A stretch of DNA of 21,146 nucleotides, from positions 45,001-66,146 of the forward strand of contig NW_013652280.1 of assembly GCF_000499385.1 (NCBI RefSeq), in the 5' to 3' direction. The DNA is from Eimeria necatrix. Its lineage: Eukaryota > Apicomplexa > Conoidasida > Eucoccidiorida > Eimeriidae. This document shows positions 1-10,552 of this stretch, piece after piece. Below the pieces are notes generated by a model. It did no database searches and had not been told where the DNA came from. It saw only the letters and a list, made by a program, of their open reading frames with translations. The position numbers and the translations under genes were made by a program. The first letter of the stretch is position 1. Each line of letters opens with the position of its first letter.

Positions 1-913
1 ATCTGCGCAGAGCCCAGGCCAAAACCCTAAACCCTAAACCCTAAACCCTAAACCATAGACCCTGAATAAAACTGACAACACGAGACTTGCTGAAGCTGTG
101 AGGGAGGTTTAGGGTTTAGGGTTTAGGGTTTAGCGCCTGTAGCTCCAGGGCTAGTCTGGCAGCGCCGCTGAAGTTCGAGAGCCGTTCTGCTGCCTGCGCC
201 TCTAGGGTTTAGGGTTTAGGGTTTAGGGTTTAGGGTTTGCGTCACTTCTTGCAGCGCGGGAAAAGCTAAAGCAGCAGCAGCAAGGCCCGCGCCCCGCATG
301 TCCTGCAGCTTCATGGGCAAGTCGCTGCTGCTGCTGCTGCGGTGGAAGCAAAGTCCCAAGTCAGCAGAAGCCACAACCCTGCGCCAAACCCTAAACCCTA
401 AACCCTAAACCCTAAACCCTAAACCCTAAACCCTAATCCTGGGCCTGGGACTAGTCTTGCGGGCGGGCTGACCCGCACAAGCAGCGCAGTACAAGACGCT
501 GCTGGGCCTTCTGTGCTGGGGTTTTGAGGGTTTAGGGTTTAGGGTTTAGGGTTTAGGGTTTGCCTGCAGTAGTCTTCTGGAGAAGCAAAGAGGCAGCAGA
601 TTTTGGTGTGCTGCAGCCGGGCCTCTTTTGCTGCTGCAATCCACTGCTGCTTGCTGCTGCCTCTCCCTGTGACGAGCAGCAGCAGCTCGGGAAGCTGCTG
701 CTGCTGCCACTCGGCTGATGCCTCTCCTGCTGCCGCTGCTGCTGCTGCTGCTGCTGCTGCTGCGTCGTAAAGCTGCAGCCCCTGCAGCAGCAGCAGCAAA
801 TCTTCATCTGCAGTGTAGCTGGTGCTTGTCAGCAGCACAGCTGGCCGCTTCTTCCTGACTAAGACCTGCAGGTAGCAGCAGCAACTGCTGCTGCTGCTGC
901 TGTTGCTGCTGCC

Positions 914-965
<52 letters not shown>

Positions 966-1300
966 CGGTCGCTGCTGCAGTCGCTGAGGCGCTGCGCGGC
1001 GCTGCTGCTGACGACTGTGCTCGCTTCGCTGCTGCAGCAGCTGCTGCTGCTGCTGCCAGGGCTGCTGCTGTTGCTGCTGCAGCGGCGGCTGCTGCCAGCT
1101 CCGCAGCTGTAAAGGATCTGCAGGCGCACAGCAGCAACACACACTGCATCTCTCTGCTGCTAATTCTGCTGCTGCTGCTGCTGCTGCTGCTGCCACTACT
1201 CTTGCTGCTGCTGCTGCTGCTGGAGGCTTTTCGCACCAATTCTGTGGTGGCTGTGAGCTCCCTATACACCTCAGCGCCCTTTTGTGGGTTCGTGTCCTCG

Positions 1301-1365
<65 letters not shown>

Positions 1366-1508
1366 CCACGATTGCAGCGGCGGAGCGGCACAGCAAGTGG
1401 GCAGCAGCAGCTGCTGCGAAAGCTGCAGGTGCCCCTTCGGCTGCTGCTGCAGCAGCTGCTGCATCTCCCGTGGGTATTCCTGCAGCAGCAGAGCAAGCAG
1501 AGAGCCAC

Positions 1509-1548
<40 letters not shown>

Positions 1549-2069
1549 GTCTGCATCTGCGTCGTAGACCTGCGTCAGCGGAGCAGCATCTGCTGCTTCT
1601 GCGGCTGCTTTTGCTGCTGGAGCAGCAGCCTCGTCTGGTGCAGCAGCAGCAGCAGCAGCAGCTGCTGCTGCTGCGGGAAAGTAGGTAGCAGCAACGAGGT
1701 GCCGCAGCAGCAGCGGCAGCAGCTGCAGCTGCTCCGAAGGCTGGTCATACAGAAGCTCAGCAGCAATTTGCTGCTGCTGCAGCTGCTGCAGCATCCTCCT
1801 GGAGACGCAGAAAGAAGCTGCTGCTGTTCGCCCGAGAGCAAATTCTGCTGCTGCTGCTGCATCTCGTGCTGCAGCAAAAGAGGCTTTGCAGGCCTCTGAG
1901 TATGCTGCTGCTATTGCTGCTGCTGCTGTTGCTGCTGCTGCACTATAGGCAGGCAAAGCTGCAGCAAAGCTGCCAACGAGGCCGCTGCACAGCAGCAGCC
2001 CTCCGTCTGGCTGCTGCTGCTGCAGATTCTGCTGCTGCTGCTGCTTTGGCTGCAGTTCGAGCTCCAAGA

Positions 2070-2101
<32 letters not shown>

Positions 2102-2233
2102 GGCAGCAGCAAAGAGTAAGTGTAGTTGTGCCAGTCAATCACCAGTGGATAGCCAGCAGCTCTGCAGCAAACTGCTGCTATGAGCAGCGCAGGGAACCCC
2201 GGGGGGTTTTGCAGCAGCAGCAGCACCCGCTCC

Positions 2234-2279
<46 letters not shown>

Positions 2280-2780
2280 TCGTGACGCGTCGGATTGAAG
2301 CAAAGAGCTGCACCAACTGCACCACCAGCAGCAGCGACAGCTGCAGCAGCTTCAGCAGCAGGAAGCAGCAGCTGCCAAGCTTGTTGCTGCAGAGCAGCTG
2401 TCTGCTGCGCTCTACCGAGGGCTGCTGCAGCGGGTGCAGCAGCAGCTGCTGCTGCTCTGCTGCAGCAGCAAGAGCTTCGGGCAGAGGAGACTCGTTGAAT
2501 GCCAAAACATGCACAATGGGGGGACCAAATACCTGCTGATCGCATTGCTGCTGCTCCTGCTGCTGCTGCTCCTGCTGCTGCTGCTCCTGCTGCTGCTGCT
2601 GCTGTTGCTGTTGCTGCTGTTGCTGCTGCTGTTGTTGCTCCGGCTGCTGCTGCATTTGCTCATGCTGCTGCTGCAGCGCAGAGATGGCGTGCTGACACAT
2701 CCGAGGGCTTCGCCCAAAGTCGCCTACTACCAGCAGCACCAGATGAACAGGCTGCTGCTGCTGGTGCTGCAGCTGCTGCA

Positions 2781-2824
<44 letters not shown>

Positions 2825-3099
2825 GGCTGCTGGTGCTGCTGCGGCTGCTGCTCTTGCTGCTTCTCCTGGAGTCTCCGCCACGCTTGTATGGCACCCTCTA
2901 TTCGCGAGTCCAAGGCTTTGTTGGGGAGCAGCAGAAGCAGCAGCAACAGCAGCAACAGAAGCAGCAGCAGCAAGACAGGCAGCAGCAGCAGCAGCAGCGG
3001 CAGAAGCGAGACCAGCAGCAGCGGAGCCCCGACGGGCAAACACAGAGCCAGCAGCAGCACAGCAGCAGCTTGCTGCAGTCGCGGGCCGTCGTAAGACAT
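1..3099 (-). CDS. ALG1: ALG1-like chitobiosyldiphosphodolichol beta-mannosyltransferase (GT33), multi-exon, 3' partial
   Basis: Predicted to add the first mannose to dolichol-PP-GlcNAc2 on the cytosolic ER face in N-glycan synthesis. Seen in order on the minus strand: MSYDGPRL start (3099; an in-frame ATG at 3225 is the alternative), a long poly-Leu membrane segment, GDFGRSPRM (2724-2698), NPPGFPAL and VIDWHNYTYSLL (about 2215-2110), SFCVSRRM and LLYDQPSEQ (about 1810-1730). After an intron come RPAVLLTSTSYTADED (from 847), LPELLLLVTGRG and SPEDYC. After a further intron (563-379) come SADLGLCFHRSSSSSDLPMK (exon 378-246). These match ALG1 motif by motif. The family is about 450-480 residues; this copy is longer because poly-Gln, poly-Ala and poly-Leu tracts are inserted between motifs. 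The intron between about 1285 and 870 was not pinned down. A possible further 19-codon exon is 193-137. The rest of the C-terminus is unresolved and probably continues beyond position 1. Confidence 0.85.
26..560. repeat. Telomere-like TTTAGGG/CCCTAAA arrays in the 3' part of ALG1
   Basis: Arrays lie at about 26-52 (CCCTAAA on plus), 110-133 (TTTAGGG), 204-238 (TTTAGGG), 386-436 (CCCTAAA) and 527-560 (TTTAGGG), two to seven units each. They alternate with short non-repeat islands that look like, or are proven by homology to be, ALG1 exons. This is an internal array set, not a chromosome end: unique sequence and genes follow on the right, and orientation flips several times. Confidence 0.9.
379..563 (-). 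other. ALG1 intron with GC-AG ends and paired telomere-like arrays
   Basis: On the sense (minus) strand the exon ends TACTGCAG and the intron starts GCAAACCCTAAACCC. The intron ends TTTGGCGCAG before GGTTGTGGCTTCT. Joining here reads EDYC-R-VVASADLGLCF, which keeps the exact spacing of the ALG1 family (EDY, five residues, SADLG). No GT donor near this point does that. The 5' part is CCCTAAA repeats and the 3' part is TTTAGGG repeats, so the two arms are complementary in the RNA. Confidence 0.65.
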
Positions 3100-3481
3100 T
3101 CGCTGGATCTTCTGGGAATCGGCGCTGCTGCTGCTTGTGCTGCTGCTGCTGCTGCTGCTGCTGCAGCAGAGCCATGAGTGAAGGCGACACTGCAAATAGG
3201 ATATTATGTTTTCTCCCGGAAACATTTCGGTGAAGCCTGAAGAGCGCTAGCTGCTGCTTGCTCCCGCTGCGGTCTTGCTGCTGCTGCTGCTGCTGCTGGC
3301 GTCGTCGTCAGCGGCATCAAGAAAGCGCCGCGCTGCAGCAGCAGCAGCAGCAGCAACAGCAGCGCTGTTTCTCAAGTACTAAACAAAAAAAGAGTTTTGC
3401 TGCTAAGGTTGTCGCCTTGTGCGCCGAGAGGACCGCAGCAGCAACTACTGCCTCTGGTGTTACAGCAGCAGCCACTGCTGT

Positions 3482-3517
<36 letters not shown>

Positions 3518-3918
3518 TCTCCGCAGCACTTGTCTGCATGCCGGCTCTGGAAATTGCTGCTTTCGAGTAGTTAATTGTTTATGTAATCCCTGAAATGCCC
3601 CGCCATCCCCTGAGGTGTCCTGCTGCTGCCGCGTGTCTTGCTGCTGCTCGTGCTGCAGTTGCAGCTGCAGCGCTTGCTGTTCGTGCTGCAGAGTTACCTC
3701 TACAATAGCAGCAGCAGCAGCAGCAGCAGCAACACTGCAAGAAGGAGTCTTGTACAGATCCCCTTCCTGTGCTATCCACTGCCTGCGCTGCAGCAGCTGC
3801 AGAAGCTGCAGCAGCAGAACTTGTCTGCAGGCAGACATGGAGCAGCAGCAGCAGCAGCAACAACAGCAGCAACAACGGCAGGATTCTGACTGTAACAGCA
3901 ATGAAGGCGCATTGAACA
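3100..3918. other. Divergent intergenic region between ALG1 and the 3919 gene
   Basis: No gene is supported here by homology. It holds CAG/CTG runs (for example 3282-3298, 3338-3362, 3482-3516) and a few less repetitive stretches, notably an AT-richer piece at about 3562-3600 that could be promoter or UTR. A minus-strand open frame (3946-3317) contains the natural-looking string RRQWIAQEGDLYKTPSCS, so a small undetected exon on that strand is possible. Promoters of both flanking genes should lie here. Confidence 0.4.
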
Positions 3919-3947
3919 ATGAACAAGTCGCAACAGCAGCAGCCAAG

Positions 3948-3980
<33 letters not shown>

Positions 3981-4118
3981 CACTCAGCATAAGTGGGTGT
4001 CGTGCTCGGTGCTGCAGCCACAAACAGCAGCAGCAGCAACAGCAGCAGCAGCAAGGCAGAAGCTGCCGGCAGGTTTTCCGCTGCAAATTCGCCTGACATT
4101 CCGTCCGTTGAAGACGAG

Positions 4119-4159
<41 letters not shown>

Positions 4160-4597
4160 GGTGGAGGCCCGCAAAGAGCGCTGCAGCACTCAGAGCAGCA
4201 GATGCAGCAGCAGCAGCAAGAGCTGCTGACAGCCGTGTTAAGGCCTTCCTGGGTGCTGCTGCTGCTGCTGCTGCTGCCACGGCTGCACTGGCCGCTGCTG
4301 TGAGTGTTGCAGCAGAGCGCAAGAAGCAGCAGCAGCAGCAGCAGCTGCTGCTGCTGCCCCATTTGCTGCGTTCTCTCGCTGCTGGGGGCCCTCTGCTGCT
4401 GCTGCGCTCTCCCCACATCGAAGCAGCTCGAGTGTACAGACAGCCTCCGCTGTGTACGTCCTTACTGCAGCAGCTGCTGCTGCTGCTGCTCCTGTTGCGT
4501 TGCTGCTGCTGCTCTTGTTGCGTTGCTGCTGCTGCTCTTGTTGCGTTGCTGCTGCAGCTGCAATCAGTGTACAGCCCCAGCGTCCACTTACTTTCTT

Positions 4598-4631
<34 letters not shown>

Positions 4632-5510
4632 GCTGCAGCGGAGCTGCTCGCGCTTGTGTGTTTGCTGTCTGACTTGTTAGTCCAGCAGCAGCAGCAGCAG
4701 CAACAGAGGAAGCAGCAGCAGAGGCGGGGCAGCAGCAGCAGCAGCAGTGCTGTTGACTGGCAGTTTCCAGCTGATGACGGGGATAGTTTGTTCGCTGCTG
4801 CTGCTGCTTCTGCAGCGCAGACCTTTAGGCTGCAAGCAGAGCAGCTGCTGCTGCAGGCGTCCAGTTTGAACAGAGCAGCAGCGGGGGAAATCGTGTGGCA
4901 GCAAAGGAAGCAGCAGCAGCAGCAGCAGCAGCTGCTGCTGCTGCTGCAGCAGGAGCGACAGCTACAGCAGTCGCGTCTGCTGCAGGCTGCTGCAGGGGTG
5001 CTGCTGCCGCAGTTCCGGCTGCTGCTGCAGCAGCTGCAGCAGCAGGCTCTGAATCTTTTCGCCGAGAAGACGGAGCACCTTGTTCCTGGAGCAGCAGCAG
5101 CAGCAGCTGCTGCTGCTGCTGCTCAGCAGCAGGCGTTGCAGCTGCTGCAGGACAACGCACGTGCTGCTGCAGCAGCAGGGCAGCAGCAGCAGCAAATCAT
5201 GAAGTGCCCGTGCTTCGAAGAGGCACTGTCAGCCGCAGCAGCGCAGCTGCAGCAGCTGCTGCAGCAAGAACTGCAGCAGCTCACAAGGGAGGGTTGTGTT
5301 CTTGCAGCAACAGCGGCTGCAGCAGCAGCAGAAGCAAGGCGGCAGCTGCTGCGGCCGTTGCTGCTGCTGCTGCTGCGCCTGCTGCTGCGCCTGCTGCCTC
5401 AGTTGCTGCAGCACCTGAGGCAGCAGCAGCCGCAGCAGCAGCAGCAGCACACTGTCCTCGGCGTGCTGCGGCAAGTACTGCTACAAGCTCTTACGCTGCT
5501 AAGCTCGTGA
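3919..5510 (+). CDS. Hypothetical two-exon protein with hydrophobic N-terminal leader, Gln/Ala/Leu-rich helical body
   Basis: Not recognised. Proposed exons are 3919-4453 and 4681-5510, about 454 residues. The junction is supported by a strong donor GTACGT at 4454, an acceptor CTTGTTAG ending at 4680, and exact phase continuity (T plus TC makes Phe). The start ATG at 3919 gives MNKSQQQQPR followed by about ten leucines and FTQHKWVSC, which resembles a signal peptide or membrane anchor. Non-repeat islands include LPAGFPLQIRLTFRPLKTRE, AVDWQFPADDGDSLF, FRLQAEQLLLQASSLNRAA, ALNLFAEKTEHLVPG and KCPCFEEALSAAAAQLQQ. They suggest long amphipathic helices, but no family was recognised. The stop TGA at 5508-5510 is followed by the tetranucleotide array. 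An opposing minus-strand gene over 3980-4420 cannot be excluded, since open frames exist there too. The C-terminal exon is more certain than the first. Confidence 0.5.
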
Positions 5511-5536
5511 ACGCTGCTGCTGCTGCTGCCGCTACT

Positions 5537-5567
<31 letters not shown>

Positions 5568-5616
5568 ATCACTGTCCGTTTCAAAGGCTCGAGCGGGATT
5601 AAAACCATACAGTCAA

Positions 5617-5952
5617 CTAGCTAGCCACGGGGCTGCGGCTAGCGAACTAGAGCAGCTAGCTCGGTAGTCGTGGCTAGCTGGCCAGCTGGCTAGCTAGCTA
5701 GCTACAGCTAGCTAGCTAGCTAGCTAGCTAGCTACAGCTAGCTAGCCAGTAACTGTGGCTAGCCTGCAGCCGCTAGCTAGCGGGTAACCGTGGCTAGCTA
5801 GCTACCGCCAGCTAGCTGGCTAGCTAGCTAGCTAGCTAGTAGCCCTGGCTAGCTAGCTGCCGCTGGCTAGCTAGTGACTCTGGCTAGCTAGCCAGTAGCT
5901 GTGGCTAGCTAGCCAGACTTGGCTAGCTAGCCAGACTTGGCTAGCTAGCCAG
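5617..5952. repeat. GCTA/CTAG tetranucleotide array
   Basis: About 335 bases of nearly continuous CTAG, GCTAGC and GCTAGCTAG, punctuated by short variants such as CCAGTAACTGTGG, CAGACTTGG and CCGCTGG. The unit is self-complementary, so either strand can fold into hairpins or cruciforms. It lies between the ends of two convergent genes (stop at 5510 on plus, stop at 6048 on minus) and would fall in their 3' flanks or UTRs. No coding potential is seen. Confidence 0.9.
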
Positions 5953-6047
5953 CCGCACTTGCGGCGCAGAAGTGGGGGAGTGGCTCCAGGTGTCGCCACC
6001 TGCAGCAGCAGCAGCAGCAGCTGCTGCTGCTGCTGCTGCAGTGCCAA

Positions 6048-6481
6048 TCAGCGCCAGGGCGCATCTGGATTTTGCTGCTCCGGCGCCCGGTGCTGCTGCT
6101 GCTGCATGTGCTGCTGCTTGCTGCGGTACTCCTGCGGGCCCCGCGGGTGCTGCAGCTGCAGGTGCTGCTGCAGCTGCATGTGCTGCTGCAGCTGCATGTG
6201 CTGCTGCTGCTGCAGCGGCACCCCCGGCGGCAGCAGCAGCCCCGGAAGAGGCGGGGGAACAAAGCCATGCAGCAAGAGGGGGGGAGGCTGCTGCAGCAGC
6301 ATGGGGTGCAGCATTTGCTGCTGCAGCAGCTGCTGCTGCTGCTCCTGCAGCCGGGGGTGCAGCATCTGCTGCTGCTGGCTGCAGTAAGCTTGCGCCGCCG
6401 CGTCTGCTGCTGCTGCTGCAGTGCTGCAGCCAGTCGCCTCTGCCTGGGCAGGGGACTCTTCCATCCCCTCCTGAAGGGGGT

Positions 6482-6524
<43 letters not shown>

Positions 6525-6636
6525 CCCAGCAGCAGCAGCATGTGCGTCTGCTAAGGGGTAAATGATGCGGCTGCCTGCAGCGCTGAAGGGAGGCACTGCA
6601 GCAAAATCTGCTTTGGGGGCAGGCACTGCCTCAGGC

Positions 6637-6680
<44 letters not shown>

Positions 6681-6855
6681 GAGCCGCAGCACACGCTCCA
6701 GTTTCAGCAACGAAGACACAATGCCTGCAGCAGCAGCAGCAAAACAGCAGCAACAGCAAAACAGCAGCAACTCTTGTTAATTAAACTTACCAACCTACTG
6801 CGATTTGAACCTACATGGGTTTCATCTGTGCTGCAGTTGCAGCTGCAGCAGCAGC

Positions 6856-6900
<45 letters not shown>

Positions 6901-7212
6901 TTTGGGCTTACGGGTTGGGGCAGTGAAAGGCATTGCGGGCTGTGGCTCCCAGCACAGCGCGCGGGCCCTCTGTGCACAACAGCAGTCAAGGGTTTAGGGT
7001 TTAGGGTTTAGGGTTTAGGGTTTGCGCTGGCGGCTGCGATTTAGGGTTTAGGGCTTAGGGCTTGCAATTAGTACTGCGGCCTAGCGCTGAGGGTTTAGGG
7101 TTTACACTTTACACTCTGGCTTAGGGTTTAGGGTTTAGGGTTTAGGGTTTGCGTACGGGGGTCTCGTTGGCCTCGTGGCGCTTGCGGCGAGCAGCAAAAC
7201 TGTCAGTGCTAC

Positions 7213-7250
<38 letters not shown>

Positions 7251-7756
7251 CGCAGGCCCTCTATGCCGCAGCGCGGGGCCCCCTGCAACAACACAAACCC
7301 TTGCGGCTCCGGGGTTTAGGGTTTAGGGTTTACAGGGGCTCCCCGCAGCCGGCCTCGCATGCCGCAAAAAGGGCTTAGGGTTTAGGGTTTAGGGTTTAGG
7401 GTTTAGGGTTTACTTTGATGCTGCTGGGAGGGTCTAGCGGGTCCAGCAGCACACCAACAACGAGCTCAGCGTCATCAACAAAGCGCACCCGCTTCGTCGC
7501 TGCACGCAAACCCTAAACCCTAAACCCTAAACCCTAAACCCTAGCCTAGGGTTTGAGCAGCTGCGCCGCAGGTCCTTCCGCCCGAGGCCGCAGGCTGGCT
7601 AAAGCCTTCAACTTCAGGGCTTAGGGTTTAGGGTTTAGGGTTTAGGGTTTAGGGTTTAGCCCCTCACTCTTGGTTGGCCGTAGGCCCTGCTGGTGGGTGT
7701 CGGATTCGTGTTCGACCGTAGCTGCTGCAGCGGGCGCAGCAGCCTGCAGCGGCTTC

Positions 7757-7797
<41 letters not shown>

Positions 7798-7971
7798 TGC
7801 TGCTGCTGCTGCTGCTGCTGGGGCCTCAGCAGGCTCTGCGTCTGCTGTTGGGGAATAGTCCCCAGCCAGCTGCGCCACTTGCTGCTCCCGTGTCATCTCT
7901 ATGGCTTTGCCCAGCTGCAGCAGCGAGTCTAGGCTGCTGTGCAGTGCTTGGGCCTCTTCGCTGCTGCAGCA

Positions 7972-8021
<50 letters not shown>

Positions 8022-8350
8022 CCGCCGCTGCGGGCTCTGAGCCGGAGCGGGACGTCCCCCCAGCAGCAGCGGCAGCAGCTGCTGCTGTGTCCGGCTTTGC
8101 TGCTGCTGCGCCACGCGCTGCAGCGCCTTCGACGCGGCTCTCGTCTTGCTGCTGCTGCTGCTGCTGCTGCTGCCGCTGCCGCCGCTGCTCAGCCTCAGAA
8201 CTAGCTGACAGCAAGCCATCCAACAAGGAGTCTGCTGCTGCTGTTGCTGTTGCTGCTGCTGCTGCTGGCTTCGTCTGAGCTGTTGACCCTGAAGCAGCAG
8301 CAGCAGCTCCCTCTGTGCTCTGCTGTTGCAGTGCCTGCAGCAAGTTAGCA

Positions 8351-8393
<43 letters not shown>

Positions 8394-8847
8394 TGAGCAA
8401 GCGCCGCCGCAACCAGCGCTGGACAGCCGCGATCGAAGAAGCCCAAGAGCCGCCGCTAAACCCTAAACCCTCAGCCCTCCAGCCTTAGCCTCAAACCCTA
8501 AACCCCAAACCCTAAACCCTAAACCCTAAACCCTAAACCCTAAACCCTCACCTTGTCCTTGTGCCACAACTTCAAAACCTGCGCTGCTAAGTTTCTTATA
8601 AAGGCTGAAGCGCCGCCGAACCACACGGGGGCTTTTTCTCGCCCAGCAGCAACAGCAGCAACAAGCGACACCAGCTGCACACAATGCCCCAAACCCTAAA
8701 CCCTAAACCCTAAACCCTAAACCCTCGAGCACTAATGTCCGGCGCGGCAGGGCTGCTGCAGCACTGCAGATGCTGCAGCCGTTCCAGCTGCTGCTGCTCC
8801 TGCTGCGGCAGCAGGAACTGCAGCAGCACCGGCCGCTGCTGCTGCTA

Positions 8848-8904
<57 letters not shown>

Positions 8905-10056
8905 CAGCAGCAGCAGGGTCCAAGTACCTGGGAAGCCCCAGTCTCGTCCGTGGGGGCAGAGAAGGTCTTGAGCAGCAGCAGCAGCTGCCGCAGTCTTGTG
9001 CTGCGCTGCGCTGCTGCTGCGCTGCTGCCGCTGCTCTCAGCAGCAGCAGCAGCAGCAGCAGCAGAAAGACTGCGAGATGCTCCCAAAGCTGCCAGCCATT
9101 TTGCAAGAACTCCAAAGCCGCCGCTGCTGACAAAAGCTTTTGCTGCAGCAGGTGTTGCCCGCTGCAGCAAGCCTGATCACAAACCCTAAACCCTAAACCC
9201 TTAACCCTCAACACTAAACCCTAAACCCTTAACCCTAGACCCTAAACCCTTGACCCTAAACCCTAAACCCTCAAACCTTGCACGGCAAGCCCCACTTCCG
9301 CAGCAGCTGCTGCCCATCACTCAAATCACAAACTCTTAAAGGAAGCGTTTAGGGTTTAGGGTTTAGGGTTTAAGGTTTAGGGTTTAGGGTTTACGGACTG
9401 ATGCAGTGCAGCTGAAACGCCTCAGGGGCTTGCAGCAGCAGCGACGCCAGCTCCTTCGCTTGAGCCTGCAGCAAAACCCTAAACCCTAAACCCTAAACCC
9501 TAAACCCCAGACCTCTAACTCCGCAACCAGGGAACCTCATGAACGCACGCCAGAGACCTAGGGTTTAGGGTTTAGGGTTTGAGGTTTAGGGTTTAGGGTT
9601 TACTTCTGTTTCCAGGCTGAGGGTTTCCAGGGACGTTGTCGGTTCCGAGTTGAAGACTGCTGCCAGCATTTGCTGGAACCTCCCAGCTGCACAAACACTA
9701 AACCCTAAACCCTAAACCCTAAACCCTAAACCCTAAACCCTAAACCCTAAACCCTTATCCTGAGACCTTGCGAACTTCGGGGGCTGAGGTTTAAACTCTT
9801 ACGGGGTGTTTTGAGGGGCGGTCTGCTGCTTCTATTGGCAAGCCCGGGCAAGGAAGGCCCAGGCTGCGCTTTGCTGCTGCTGCTGCTGATGCTGCTGCTG
9901 CTGCTGCTGCTGCTGCTGGCAGCTGCTGCTCCTGGGAGAGACGGCGGCCTCTGCTGCTGCAGCGCCGGCCGCTGCTGCTGCTGCTGCTGCTGCTGCAGCG
10001 GCAGCGGCCCCCGCGGCGCCCATGGCTTCGGCCTCTTGTCCCCCCCAAAGAATCCC

Positions 10057-10099
<43 letters not shown>

Positions 10100-10219
10100 G
10101 TTTGCTGCTGCTGCTCACAACGCTGTTGGAGGGTCGCAGCAGCCGCTGCTGCTGGAGCGGCCGAGACGGGGGTTTTCCCAGAGGCCTGCTGCTGCTACTG
10201 CTGCCTGCCCTCCCGCTGC

Positions 10220-10274
<55 letters not shown>

Positions 10275-10390
10275 GCTGCTGCCACTGCCATCGTCTCCAC
10301 TCGTGTAATGCGGGGCTGCTATGACCTTCCCGAAGCTATGGTCGTTGCTCTGCTGCCATCTCCTGCTGCTGTTGCTGCTGCTGCTGCTCG

Positions 10391-10421
<31 letters not shown>

Positions 10422-10515
10422 ATTGCTGCTGCTGCTCAGGACGTCGGGCTCCCCAGGGACCGGCGTAAAGGAGTAGCAGCAGCAGCAAACCATTCCCGGT
10501 GGTCTATCATCATCA

Positions 10516-10552
<37 letters not shown>

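Noticed and set aside
1..560. A true chromosome end (telomere)
   Set aside because: Arrays are short, flip orientation and alternate with ALG1 exon sequence, and similar arrays occur 6-11 kb inside the window. This is interstitial repeat.
2434..3177. Plus-strand Leu- and Gln-rich open frames opposite ALG1
   Set aside because: They are shadows of the minus-strand poly-Gln and poly-Leu tracts. ALG1 motifs on the minus strand decide the coding strand.
7333..7371. Possible micro-exon between 7413 and 7283, ending before GTAAACCC
   Set aside because: With the AG sites tried (20 or 40 bases long), inclusion breaks the phase and puts a stop at the start of the next exon; skipping it keeps the frame. 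It is probably the loop between repeat blocks.
7560..7617. Possible exon SLRPRAEGPAAQLL in the intron 7667-7500
   Set aside because: No GT donor follows it, and the neighbouring exons join perfectly without it into KRVRFVDDAEL.
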